Assembly (NCBI RefSeq): GCF_050699915.1
Contig: NZ_JBOHGA010000109.1
Span: 1 to 20,022 of the forward strand
Reading direction: 5' to 3'
DNA: 20,022 nucleotides
DNA from: Actinophytocola sp050699915
GTDB lineage: Bacteria; Actinomycetota; Actinomycetes; Mycobacteriales; Pseudonocardiaceae
Every line of letters starts with the position of its first letter. Position 1 is the first letter of the stretch. The notes beneath the pieces were generated by a model. It had not been told where the DNA came from, searched no databases, and saw nothing but the letters and a program-made list of their open reading frames with translations. Below, piece by piece: positions 12,904 to 20,022 of the stretch. Both the position numbers and the translations under genes were made by a program.

Positions 12904-13483
12904 TCAGCCGTCCTGGGCGAACTGCTCCGAGCCGACGACTCGCAGCAACTCCAGGTAGTCGATGCTCGGGGTGCCGGGCGGCGCGGTGTAGACGAGCAGC
13001 CGCTGGTCCTCGCTCGGCGTCAGCAGGATCTCGCAGTAGAGCGAGATCGGCCCGAACTCCGGGTGCAGCACCCGCATCCGGCTGTGCCGCGGTACGGCGA
13101 CCTCTTGCAGCTGCCAGAGAGCGGTGAACTCCTCGCTGCTCGCGCTGAGCCGTTCGACCAGCGCGGTGGCGTCGGCGTCGTACCCGCGGCGGGCCACGGC
13201 CGCGCGCAGGTCCGCCCACCAGGACGTGGGCCTGGTGGTCCCGCTCGTTCGCGGTCAGCCGCAGCGCGCGGGCCAGCGCCGCGAGCACCTGGGTGGACGG
13301 CTGCGGGCCGCGAGCCTGTTCCAGGCGCATCAGGTAGTCCGCGGAGATCCCGGCGAGCTGGGACACCTCCTCGCGACGCAGGCCCGGGGTGCGCGGCCGC
13401 GGCCCGCCGGGCAACCCGACCTCGTGCGGGCGCAGCCGCTCCCGCGATCGGCGCAGGAAGTCGGCCAGTTCGCGACGGTCCAT
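12904..13483 (-). pseudogene. XRE-type (MmyB-like) regulator with internal deletion
   Basis: The N-terminal half, from ATG 13483, is a good helix-turn-helix of this family (ELADFLRRSRERLRPHEVGL, TPGLRREEVSQLAGISADYL, QPSTQVLAALARALRLTANE, RDH). At about 13211-13236 homology jumps, with a frame change, to the C-terminal part (WWADLRAAVARRGYDADA, SSEEFTALWQ, CEILLTPSEDQRLLVYTAPPG). About 110 residues of the ligand-binding MmyB/PAS-like domain are missing by my estimate. The remaining 580 bp is not a multiple of three, so no full-length product is possible. A truncated HTH-only protein could still be made. Divergent from an equally damaged reductase gene. Confidence 0.8.
13214..13236. repeat. 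8-bp inverted repeat at the XRE deletion scar
   Basis: CCACCAGG (13214-13221) and CCTGGTGG (13229-13236) are perfect inverted repeats with a 7-base loop, located where the N-terminal and C-terminal homologies of the regulator meet. It may mark how the deletion formed, or be coincidental in GC-rich coding DNA. Confidence 0.45.
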
Positions 13484-13705
13484 GACAGCAATGGTCTGTC
13501 CGCCGACCACGGTGCCGGCCCGCGCGGCGCGGTGCCAGCCTTCCCGTCCGGACAGGGCAGCGACCTCGCCGGGGTCGTGGCCGCGGGGGTCTACCCACTC
13601 GCGCAGGTGCGCGACGCCTTCCGTGAGCTGGAGCGCCGGCACACCCATGGCAAGATCGTGCTGCATCCTGAGCACCCGGCTACGACGTCGGCTTGTCCTC
13701 CATGA
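13482..13705 (+). pseudogene. medium-chain NADP-dependent reductase, fragments joined by deletion
   Basis: Divergent from the XRE regulator, a short frame carries two pieces of a quinone-oxidoreductase-like MDR protein. VPAFPSGQGSDLAGVVAA (13532-13585) belongs to the N-terminal GroES-like domain. YPLAQVRDAFRELERRHTHG and KIVL (13592-13669) is the extreme C-terminus. The roughly 200 residues between them, including the nucleotide-binding fold, are gone. The start (perhaps ATG 13482, MTAMV) is in a different frame from the rest, so part of the N-terminus is also missing. The frame runs 26 bp into the end of the histidine kinase gene. Non-functional remnant. Confidence 0.7.
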
Positions 13706-15464
13706 CGGGAAGTTCGGCCATGACGACGGTCCCGCCGCCGGGCGGACTGACGACGTGCAGGCGGCCGTGGAGTGTCTCCACCCGGTCGGTCAGGCCGCGC
13801 AGACCGGAGCCCGCGGCGGGGTCCGCGCCGCCGACGCCGTCGTCGGTGATCTCGATGACCGCGGTCGGGCCGGTGCGTCGCAGCCGAACGGTCACGGCAC
13901 TGGCGTGGGCGTACTTGGCCACGTTGGCGAGCGCCTCGGACGCGACGAAGTAGGCGGCGAACTCGACGGCCTGAGGCAGCCGGGAGCCGGGGTCGCACTC
14001 CACCGTGGTCGGCACCGCCGACCGGGTCGCCAAGGCGTCGAGGGCGAGGTCGAGGCCCTGGTCGAGGGCGGCGGGATGGATGCCGCGGGCGAGCTCCCGC
14101 AGCTCGGCCAGCGACTGCGCCAGCTCGTCGCTGGCCGAGGTGACGAGTTGCTCAGCACCGTCGGGGTTCTGCCGGATCTGGCGCTGGATCAGGGAAAGCT
14201 GCATCGCGAGGGTGACCAGACGCTGCTGGGCGCCGTCGTGCAGGTTGCGCTCGATGCGCCGTCGTTCGGCGTCGCCCGCGGCGATGATCCGCTCCCGGGA
14301 TCTCTCGACCTCGGCCAGGCGTTGCTGTGCCTGGGCATGCAGATGCTGGTTCTCCAAGGCGATCGTCGTCGCCGCGCTGACCGCGGCGACCAGTTCGGGG
14401 TCGTCGTCCAGCGAGCTGTCGTAGCCGAGCACGGCCACCTGCCGGCCGTCGCGCTCGATGCGGGCGACCGACCGGTTCTCCGGGCCGGGCAGGCTGACCG
14501 GGCGGCCGTCCAGGTCGGCGTAGCCACCGCCCGGTGTCGGGTAACCCACCACCAGGTCCGGATCGCCGATCGCCTTGGCCAGCGCGCCCCGCAGCTCGTC
14601 GGTCCGCATCGTGCGCAGGCTGTGGAACAGGTCGGCCAGCCCGCCCCGCGCCAACCGGGAGCGCAGCAGGCCGAACAGGAACACGACGGGCACGGTCAGC
14701 AGCGAGCACAGCGCCACCCACAGCAGCAGCATGGACTTCTCGCCCGTCAGGAACTGGTCGACGAGCAACCAGCCGAACAGCAGCAGGCAGCCCGCGCCGG
14801 CGGCGGCCGGGGCCAGCGCTCGCCGGCCGGGCGCGGAGGCCGATCGCCATCGCGCGGCCACCACGACGGCGGTGCCGACGACGGCGCCGAGCAGGGTGAC
14901 GCGCTGCGCGATGTCGATGATCTCGGCGGTCCGCGCATGGGGCCAGATCGGGACCGGGTTGCCCTCGGAGTCGGCGAACACCACGTACAGCGAGGCGAGG
15001 AAGGCCAGCTCCACCGCGACCGCGCCGGCGAGGATCCGGTCCGCCCAGGTCCGCACCCGGCCACCGGTCAGGAACGTCAGCACGAGCAGCACGAAGAAGA
15101 AGATCCACAGGTCCGGCATCCAGTGCGCGACCGCCTGCGCGACCGGCCAGTCGAGCTGGCTGGTCAGCGGGCTGACGAAGAAGGCGAAGCCGGTGAGGGT
15201 CATCAGCAGACCGCTGCGACTGTCCGGCCGACGGCGCCAGGCGACCAGCCCGCACGCCGCGAAGGACCCGCCGATCAGCCGGAACGCGACGTCGATCGCC
15301 GCGACGACGGCACCGTTCGGGAACAGGACCGGCACGAGCGCGCCGAACTCGGCCGCGACGACGAGGACCCACAACCCGATCCAGAAGGCGGGACCGTGTT
15401 CGACCCCGGCGAACCAGCGGGTATGTCGTCTGGCGACAGCGGCACCGGCGGTTTCGGCGACCAT
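13680..15464 (-). CDS. polytopic sensor histidine kinase (HisKA_3 type)
   Basis: A 594-residue NarL-class histidine kinase. About eight hydrophobic helices fill residues 25-270, e.g. PAFWIGLWVLVVAAEFGALV and WIFFFVLLVLTFLTG. A degenerate GAF-like linker (about 290-380) follows, then the dimerisation helix with phosphoacceptor H409 in RNLHDGAQQRL. The N box is EALANVAKYAHA. The G boxes are DDGVGGAD and GLRGLTDRV. The membrane domain could sense a lipophilic or membrane signal; no ligand is evident. The start is ATG 15464. It is divergent from a receiver-only protein and two more signalling genes, with 125 bp between. Confidence 0.92.
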   Translation of the reverse strand: MVAETAGAAVARRHTRWFAGVEHGPAFWIGLWVLVVAAEFGALVPVLFPNGAVVAAIDVAFRLIGGSFAACGLVAWRRRPDSRSGLLMTLTGFAFFVSPLTSQLDWPVAQAVAHWMPDLWIFFFVLLVLTFLTGGRVRTWADRILAGAVAVELAFLASLYVVFADSEGNPVPIWPHARTAEIIDIAQRVTLLGAVVGTAVVVAARWRSASAPGRRALAPAAAGAGCLLLFGWLLVDQFLTGEKSMLLLWVALCSLLTVPVVFLFGLLRSRLARGGLADLFHSLRTMRTDELRGALAKAIGDPDLVVGYPTPGGGYADLDGRPVSLPGPENRSVARIERDGRQVAVLGYDSSLDDDPELVAAVSAATTIALENQHLHAQAQQRLAEVERSRERIIAAGDAERRRIERNLHDGAQQRLVTLAMQLSLIQRQIRQNPDGAEQLVTSASDELAQSLAELRELARGIHPAALDQGLDLALDALATRSAVPTTVECDPGSRLPQAVEFAAYFVASEALANVAKYAHASAVTVRLRRTGPTAVIEITDDGVGGADPAAGSGLRGLTDRVETLHGRLHVVSPPGGGTVVMAELPVMEDKPTS

Positions 15465-15589
15465 GACCCGTCCTGGTGGGTGTCGACTGGCTCCACGCCC
15501 CCGAACTCACCACGGTAGCCCTTTGTGGACCCCGAAGACGAGGGTTGACCCTGTAGTGGCCGAGAACGTTCTGCTGCGACGATCGCGAC

Positions 15590-15952
15590 ATGGTCCCTCG
15601 GGTGCTGATCGTGGACGACCACGCCGCGTTCCGGTCGTTCGCGCATCGTGTCCTGGTGGCCGACGGGCTCGCCGTGGTCGGCGAGGCGGCGGACGGCGCG
15701 GCGGCGATCGAGGCCGCCCCGCGGCTGCGCCCGGACGTGGTGCTGCTGGACGTGCAGCTACCGGACATGGACGGCTTCGCCGTGTCCGAAGCGCTGGTCG
15801 CGCAGGACGACGCGCCCGCGGTGGTCCTGGTGTCCAGTCGCTCCCGGGCCGACTACGGGGCACTCGTCGACACCTGCGGCGCGGTCGGGTTCATCGCCAA
15901 GGCGGCGCTGAGCGGTGACCGGGTGCGCCGGCTGCTCGCGGGCGGAGCCTGA
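15590..15952 (+). CDS. stand-alone response-regulator receiver domain
   Basis: A 120-residue CheY-like protein with no output domain. Acidic pocket D9-D10, phosphoacceptor D54 (LLDVQLPDMDG), switch Ser82/83 and K104 are all present, so it should be phosphorylatable. The sequence after K104 ends in a short helix (SGDRVRRLLAGGA); no HTH follows and the next gene starts two bases after the stop. This is genuine single-domain architecture, not a frameshift of the downstream regulator. It has no ribosome binding site before ATG 15590, so it may be leaderless. It probably takes phosphate from one of the two neighbouring kinases, as a sink or relay. Confidence 0.88.
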   Translation: MVPRVLIVDDHAAFRSFAHRVLVADGLAVVGEAADGAAAIEAAPRLRPDVVLLDVQLPDMDGFAVSEALVAQDDAPAVVLVSSRSRADYGALVDTCGAVGFIAKAALSGDRVRRLLAGGA

Positions 15953-15954
15953 CG

Positions 15955-16593
15955 ATGCCCGACCCGGAGCTCGTCGAGGTGCGTGCCTCCCGCGCCCGGA
16001 TCGTCGACGCGACCGACGCCCTGCGCCGCAAGCTCGAGCGCGACCTGCACGACGGTGCCCAGCAGCGGATCACCTCGGTCGTCCTGGCTCTCGGGCTGGT
16101 CGGCAGAACGCTCGACGGCACCGCACCGGGCGACACGGCCGAGCTCGTCGCCGAAGCCACCGCCGAGCTGAACCGTGCCCTGGCGGAGCTGCGGGAGCTG
16201 GCCCGCGACCTCTACCCGGTGCTGCTGACCGACGCCGGGCTCGGGCCGGCACTCGCCTCCCTCGCCGACCGCTGCCCGGTGCCCGTCGTCATCTCCGACG
16301 TGCCGCCGGGACGGCTGGCCGGCGCGGTGGAGCGGACCTGCTACTTCGTCGTGTTCGAGGCACTGAGGAACGTGGCCGTACACTCGTTCGCTACCCGAAC
16401 CGAGGTCGCGGTGCGCGAGCTGGGAGGTCAGGTGAGGATCCAGGTGTCCGACGACGGCGTCGGAGGTGCCGACCCGGGCGGACCGGGCCTTCGCGGCCTC
16501 GCCGACCGGGTGGCCGCACACGGCGGGCGGCTGTGGGTGGACAGCGAGCGCGACGGCGGTACCCGAGTGATGGCCGAGCTGCCATGCGCGTGA
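15955..16593 (+). CDS. soluble histidine kinase without sensor domain (HisKA_3)
   Basis: A 212-residue kinase made only of the HisKA_3 dimerisation domain and HATPase. Phosphoacceptor H32 lies in ERDLHDGAQQRI, very near the N-terminus, leaving no room for a sensor. The N box EALRNVAVHSFA has Val where Lys is usual before H (canonical EALTNVAKHA), but the Asn is kept. The G boxes are SDDGVGGAD and GLRGLADRV. It starts two bases after the receiver gene, and its last 10 bases overlap the LuxR-type regulator gene, so the three are co-translated. Without a sensor it presumably depends on a partner such as the receiver protein or the membrane kinase. Confidence 0.9.
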   Translation: MPDPELVEVRASRARIVDATDALRRKLERDLHDGAQQRITSVVLALGLVGRTLDGTAPGDTAELVAEATAELNRALAELRELARDLYPVLLTDAGLGPALASLADRCPVPVVISDVPPGRLAGAVERTCYFVVFEALRNVAVHSFATRTEVAVRELGGQVRIQVSDDGVGGADPGGPGLRGLADRVAAHGGRLWVDSERDGGTRVMAELPCA

Positions 16594-17228
16594 TGATCGC
16601 CGACGACGCGGTGCTCTTCCGCGAGGGACTGGCGCGGGTGCTCACCGACGCCGGGTTCGAGGTCGCGGCCCAGGTCGGGGACGCGGGGTCGCTGCTGGAC
16701 CGGGTGCGCCGGGACCCGCCGGACGCGGTCGTGGTCGACATTCGGATGCCGCCGACCCACACCACCGAGGGCCTGGACGCGGCGCGGACGCTGAACGAGC
16801 ACCACCCGGACGTCGGCGTGCTGGTGCTGTCGGCACATGTCGAGCCGCACTTCGCGCTGCAGCTGATCGAGTCGGGCGCGCACGGCGCCGGGTACCTGCT
16901 CAAGGAGCGGGTCGCCGACCTCGACGAGCTGACCGACGCGGTCCGCCGGGTCGCGGTCGGCGGGCTCGTGGTCGACCCGTCCGTGGTCGCGCAGTTGGTC
17001 GGCCGCAAGCGCACCCGTAGTCCGCTGGACGAGCTCACCGGGCGCGAGCGGGAGGTGCTGCAGGTGATGGCCGAGGGCCGCTCCAACCAGGCCATCTGCC
17101 AGCGCCTCTACCTCAGCCCGAAGACCGTCGAGGGCTACGTGCGTTCGGTGTTCACCAAGCTCGGCCTGGAGCAGGGCTCCGACGACAACCGGCGGGTGCT
17201 CGCCGTCCTGACCTATCTGCGTGGCTGA
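16584..17228 (+). CDS. NarL/LuxR-family response regulator
   Basis: A 214-residue DNA-binding regulator. Receiver: D7-D8, phosphoacceptor D52 (VVVDIRMPP), switch Ser in VLVLSAHV, and the conserved Lys in YLLKERV. A linker follows, then the LuxR helix-turn-helix LTGREREVLQVMAEGRSNQA, ICQRLYLSPKTVEGYV at about residues 150-190. The start ATG 16584 overlaps the kinase gene by 10 bp, so it is the cognate output of the soluble kinase. The convergent ABC-2 exporter next door is a plausible target, by position only. A strong hairpin follows the gene. Confidence 0.93.
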   Translation: MRVMIADDAVLFREGLARVLTDAGFEVAAQVGDAGSLLDRVRRDPPDAVVVDIRMPPTHTTEGLDAARTLNEHHPDVGVLVLSAHVEPHFALQLIESGAHGAGYLLKERVADLDELTDAVRRVAVGGLVVDPSVVAQLVGRKRTRSPLDELTGREREVLQVMAEGRSNQAICQRLYLSPKTVEGYVRSVFTKLGLEQGSDDNRRVLAVLTYLRG

Positions 17229-17260
17229 GCCGGACAGCCGGACAGCCGGATGGCCGGACC
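17229..17260. repeat. four tandem 8-bp units after the response-regulator stop
   Basis: GCCGGACA, GCCGGACA, GCCGGATG and GCCGGACC follow each other directly after the TGA at 17226-17228. The last units form the left arm of the terminator. Copy number could vary by slippage. Confidence 0.6.
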
Positions 17261-17278
17261 CGTTCCCGGGTCCGGCCA
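17251..17278. terminator. bidirectional terminator hairpin between convergent genes
   Basis: A 12-bp perfect stem (TGGCCGGACCCG at 17251-17262, its complement at 17267-17278) closes a TTCC loop. It lies between the response regulator (stop 17228) and the ABC permease (stop 17295), which converge. There is no T run, as is common for actinobacterial hairpin terminators. Confidence 0.7.
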
Positions 17279-17294
17279 CCGACATCTCGAGTGA

Positions 17295-18023
17295 TCAGGC
17301 GTCGCGCCGCCTGGCCACCGCGATCGCGATCGCCAGCAGGCCGCCGCTCACCGCGGCGAAGTAGCCCAACGCCAGCCACGGTTGTTCGGTGAGACCGAGA
17401 CCTTCCGGCGTCTGCCCGGCGAGCACGAACTGCTTGGCGGCCTGGAACGGCAGCCAGGTGACGATCGACTCGAACCCGGGGATCAGCGCGAGCAGCTGCT
17501 CGACCATCATGGCCCACGTCAGCACGATCGCGACCGCGCCGGCCGTATGGCGGACCAGGACTCCCACCGCGACGGCGAAAACGGCCGCCACCAGGTAGAC
17601 CAGGCCGGCCCCGCCGGCCTGGCGCCATTCGGTCGCGCCGTGCAGCGCGAGGTCGGCGCCCGGCATCAGCACCAGGCCGGCCGCCCAGCTGCCGAACGCG
17701 GTGACCAGGCCGATGAGTCCCGCGACGGTCGAGACGACGACGGTCTTCGCCAGCAGGGCCACGGTGCGGTTCGGCACCGCAAGGAACGAGGTCCTGATCA
17801 TGCCGACGGAGTACTCCGAGGTCACCGCGAGGGTCGCCATGACCATGATCACGGCCATGCCGAGGCCGTAGCCCAGCTGGGTCGACGTGATGCCGGAGAA
17901 CCCGGCCTCCTCGCTCATGGCGATCGACGCCACGCCGATCGTGGCGACCACACCGAACGCGGCGCACCACCACGGGGACCGCGTCGAGGTCAGCTTGATT
18001 CGCTCAGCAGCGATGACGGACAT
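17295..18023 (-). CDS. ABC-2 type transporter permease
   Basis: A 242-residue integral membrane subunit of about six helices. It begins with the short amphipathic IKLTSTRSPWW, then helices near residues 20-36, 52-70, 96-118, 138-158 and 163-183, and a last one near 213-235 ending in ARRRDA. SEYSVGMIRTSFLAVPNR is the typical cytoplasmic coupling loop of ABC-2 permeases. AGGAAGGTGA precedes ATG 18023. It lies 6 bp downstream of the ATPase gene on the same strand, so together they form one exporter. The cargo is unknown; related pairs export antibiotics, peptides or lipids. Confidence 0.9.
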   Translation of the reverse strand: MSVIAAERIKLTSTRSPWWCAAFGVVATIGVASIAMSEEAGFSGITSTQLGYGLGMAVIMVMATLAVTSEYSVGMIRTSFLAVPNRTVALLAKTVVVSTVAGLIGLVTAFGSWAAGLVLMPGADLALHGATEWRQAGGAGLVYLVAAVFAVAVGVLVRHTAGAVAIVLTWAMMVEQLLALIPGFESIVTWLPFQAAKQFVLAGQTPEGLGLTEQPWLALGYFAAVSGGLLAIAIAVARRRDA

Positions 18024-18029
18024 GACGGG

Positions 18030-18977
18030 TCACCTTCCTGTGCCGGCGAGTGCGGCGGGTCGGGTTCGGTTGCCGGTGGTGTATTCGACGTCGTGCCCGG
18101 TGATGTGCATGAACGCCTCCTCGAGCGAGCCCTGGTGCTGCGCGAGCTCGTGGAGCGCCAGCCCGTTGCCCGCGGCGAGGTCGCCGATCCGGTCGGTGTC
18201 GGCGCCGGCGACGATCAACACCTGCTCGCCGTTCGATGCCGCCTGGACATCCATCCCGTGCCGGATCAGGACCTCGGCGAGCTCGAGGAGCTGCGGGCTG
18301 CGCACCCGCACCGACGAGCAGGTGGCGCTCTGGACGAACTCCGCCGTCGAGCTCTGGGTGATCAACCGGCCGCGCCCGATGACCACGAGCTCGGTCGCCG
18401 ACAGGGCCATCTCGGGCAGCAGGTGACTGGACACCAGCACGCTGCGCCCCTCGCCCGCCAGCCGCTGCATGAACTCGCGGATCCACACGATGCCCTCCGG
18501 GTCCAGCCCGTTGACCGGCTCGTCGAACAGGAGGATCCCCGGGTCGCCCAGCAACGCGCCGGCGATGCCGAGCCGCTGGGACATGCCCAGCGAGTACGCG
18601 CCGGCCCGGCGGTCGGCGACGTCGGTCAGGCCGACCAGGTCGAGCACCTCGTCGACCCGGCCCGGTGACAGCTTGTTCGACCGGGCCATCCAGCGCAGGT
18701 GAGACCGCGCCGATCTGTTGGGATGCACCCACTTCGCGTCGAGCAGGGCACCGACCGTCCGAAGTGGATGGTCGAGGTCCTGGTAGCGCCTACCGTCGAT
18801 CAGCGCGTGACCCGAGGTCGGGCGGTCCAGCCCGAGGATCATGCGCATCGTCGTGGACTTGCCGGCGCCGTTCGGGCCGAGGAAACCGGTTACTCGCCCG
18901 GGGTGGATGTTGAAGGACAGGTCGTCGACGGCGAGCGTCGGCCCGTAGCGCTTGGTGAGGCCGCGGGTTTCGATCAT
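18030..18977 (-). CDS. ABC transporter ATP-binding protein (drug/bacitracin exporter type)
   Basis: A 315-residue ATPase. Walker A is GPNGAGKST at 34-42, the signature SLGMSQRLGIAGALLGDP, Walker B ILLFDEPVNGLDPEG and the H-loop VLVSSHLL. The LGMSQ signature and the roughly 90-residue C-terminal extension (GRLITQSSTAEFVQ onward) are typical of the DrrA/BcrA/CcmA-like exporters. GAGGAGG precedes ATG 18977. It is followed by its permease and is divergent from the CPBP protease across 189 bp. Confidence 0.93.
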   Translation of the reverse strand: MIETRGLTKRYGPTLAVDDLSFNIHPGRVTGFLGPNGAGKSTTMRMILGLDRPTSGHALIDGRRYQDLDHPLRTVGALLDAKWVHPNRSARSHLRWMARSNKLSPGRVDEVLDLVGLTDVADRRAGAYSLGMSQRLGIAGALLGDPGILLFDEPVNGLDPEGIVWIREFMQRLAGEGRSVLVSSHLLPEMALSATELVVIGRGRLITQSSTAEFVQSATCSSVRVRSPQLLELAEVLIRHGMDVQAASNGEQVLIVAGADTDRIGDLAAGNGLALHELAQHQGSLEEAFMHITGHDVEYTTGNRTRPAALAGTGR

Positions 18978-19166
18978 GAGCTCCTCCTCTTTCGGATCGC
19001 GGTGCGTCGGTGTTCTCCACTGTCGGCATCGCGTTCCGGAGAGGGCAGCGGGCCAGCCCTGTGTCGCACGGGGAAAACCCTGACGGGACATGGGGTTCGC
19101 CCGCTGTCCGCGGCACCGGACCAGGTCGCACCGTTGACGGGATCCCGGCCCCTCAAGGAGGACCTC

Positions 19167-19982
19167 ATGTCAGCCATCGCCGCGTGGACCCGTCAGCACC
19201 GCCTCATCGCGTTCTTCGGGCTCACACTCGTCCTGTCCTGGTGGTCGTGGCCGTTCTACGCCGTCGGCCTCGCCCCGGTGCCGTTCTTCGCCTGCGGTCC
19301 GTTGGTCGCGGCACTCGTCGTCATCGGCCTCGCCGAGGGCCGGGCCGGCTACCGCGACCTGCTCTCCCGGCTGACGCGCTGGCGGGTCGGCTGGACGTGG
19401 TGGGTCGTCGCGCTCGCCACCCCGCTCCTGGTGCTGGCTGTCGCAGCCGCGGCGAACGTGACGTTCTGGGACGCGCCGGTGCCCGATCTGGCGAGCATGG
19501 CGTGGGCCGACATCGGGTTGCTGTTCGCGCTCCGGTTCGTCAACCCGCTCGACGGGCCCCTGGGCGAGGAGCCGGGCTTCCGCGGCTACGCCGTGCCGCA
19601 GCTGCAGCAGCGGTGGTCCCCGCTGCGCTCCGCCTGCCTCCTCGGCGCGTTCGCGGCGCTGTGGCACCTGCCGATCATCGTCGTGGGCGAGCTGCAGCCG
19701 ATCGCCATCGTGGTGACCTTCGCGATCACGTTCGTGTACGTGTGGTTGTTCAACCACACCCGCGGCAGTGTCCTGCTGGTCCTCGCCTTCCACGTGGCGC
19801 AGGGCACGGTCAGCTACGCGGCACTCGGCTTTACGGGCGCCGACGCCGACCGCATGGACTGGCTCGCCGGCGCCCTCTGGCTCGTGATCGCCATCGGTCT
19901 GGTGACGCTCGACCGCCGAGCGTGGCGGAACGCGCCGCCGGCGGCGATCCCGTCCGTCTCCGCCGAGCGAGTGTCGGTCTGA
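19167..19982 (+). CDS. CPBP family intramembrane glutamic endopeptidase
   Basis: A 271-residue polytopic protein of the CAAX-protease/bacteriocin-processing (Abi/CPBP) family. Motif 1 is E134-E135...R139 (GEEPGFRG) and motif 2 is ALWHLP with H167. Motif 3 lies in VLLVLAFHVAQG with H209, but the Asn usually four residues later is Gly. About seven to eight hydrophobic helices are present. Members cleave membrane peptides or serve in bacteriocin self-immunity; the substrate here is unknown. AAGGAGG precedes ATG 19167. It is divergent from an ABC exporter, so a joint role in peptide export or resistance is possible but unproven. Confidence 0.92.
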   Translation: MSAIAAWTRQHRLIAFFGLTLVLSWWSWPFYAVGLAPVPFFACGPLVAALVVIGLAEGRAGYRDLLSRLTRWRVGWTWWVVALATPLLVLAVAAAANVTFWDAPVPDLASMAWADIGLLFALRFVNPLDGPLGEEPGFRGYAVPQLQQRWSPLRSACLLGAFAALWHLPIIVVGELQPIAIVVTFAITFVYVWLFNHTRGSVLLVLAFHVAQGTVSYAALGFTGADADRMDWLAGALWLVIAIGLVTLDRRAWRNAPPAAIPSVSAERVSV

Positions 19983-20022
19983 CCGGCCGGTCTCACGGAC
20001 CCGCCCGCCACCGGATATCCGG

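Noticed and set aside
15590..16593. Receiver-only gene as a frameshifted full response regulator
   Set aside because: No HTH remnant exists in any frame after the receiver. The next 2 bases lead directly into the kinase gene, which has its own complete start.
1..20022. CRISPR arrays, prophage, toxin-antitoxin or biosynthetic gene cluster
   Set aside because: No regularly spaced repeats, phage structural genes, TA-like small gene pairs with known motifs, or PKS/NRPS modules were found.

Overview
This is a chromosomal window from a GC-rich actinomycete. Codons end mostly in G or C, GTG starts are frequent, and the gene families are typical of Actinomycetota: DHA2-type MFS with a TetR regulator, Eis-type GNAT, [3Fe-4S] ferredoxin, and HisKA_3/LuxR two-component pairs. 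Family-level placement (Pseudonocardiaceae-like) is only an impression. There are no rRNA or tRNA genes and no CRISPR array.

Layout. 1-126 is the 3' end of an IS3-family element. It abuts a badly decayed MFS efflux gene (127-541, minus), which is divergent from an intact TetR gene (640-1239) across two tandem palindromes. 1275-5552 holds lipid and core-metabolism genes: a PlsC acyltransferase, two small translationally coupled proteins of unknown function, a three-helix membrane protein, a PRPP synthetase homologue and an NDH-2-like flavoprotein. 5677-6944 is a ferredoxin and a zinc alcohol dehydrogenase whose stop codons interlock tail to tail.

7182-9296 (minus) reads as one transcription unit: YgiN-like monooxygenase, ECF-type sigma factor, Ogt alkyltransferase, and a 2OG-Fe(II) oxygenase of the type predicted to act on damaged DNA. 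The last three overlap, which suggests a self-contained alkylation-damage operon with its own sigma factor. 9404-11202 is a GntR/FCD regulator divergent from a tartronate-semialdehyde reductase-like gene, with a perfect palindrome between them.

11230-13705 is a scarred region. A potassium-channel gene lacks a normal start and overlaps the stop of an Eis-like acetyltransferase by CTGA. Next come an XRE regulator and a divergent medium-chain reductase, both with large internal deletions. 13680-17228 is a four-gene signalling locus: a polytopic histidine kinase, divergent from a receiver-only protein, a sensorless soluble kinase and a LuxR-type response regulator. 17295-18977 is an ABC-2 exporter (permease and ATPase), divergent from a CPBP intramembrane protease (19167-19982).

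The best candidates for something under-described are the sigma/Ogt/oxygenase operon and the two-kinase, two-receiver locus. The most striking structural feature is the repeated occurrence of genes with clean internal deletions.
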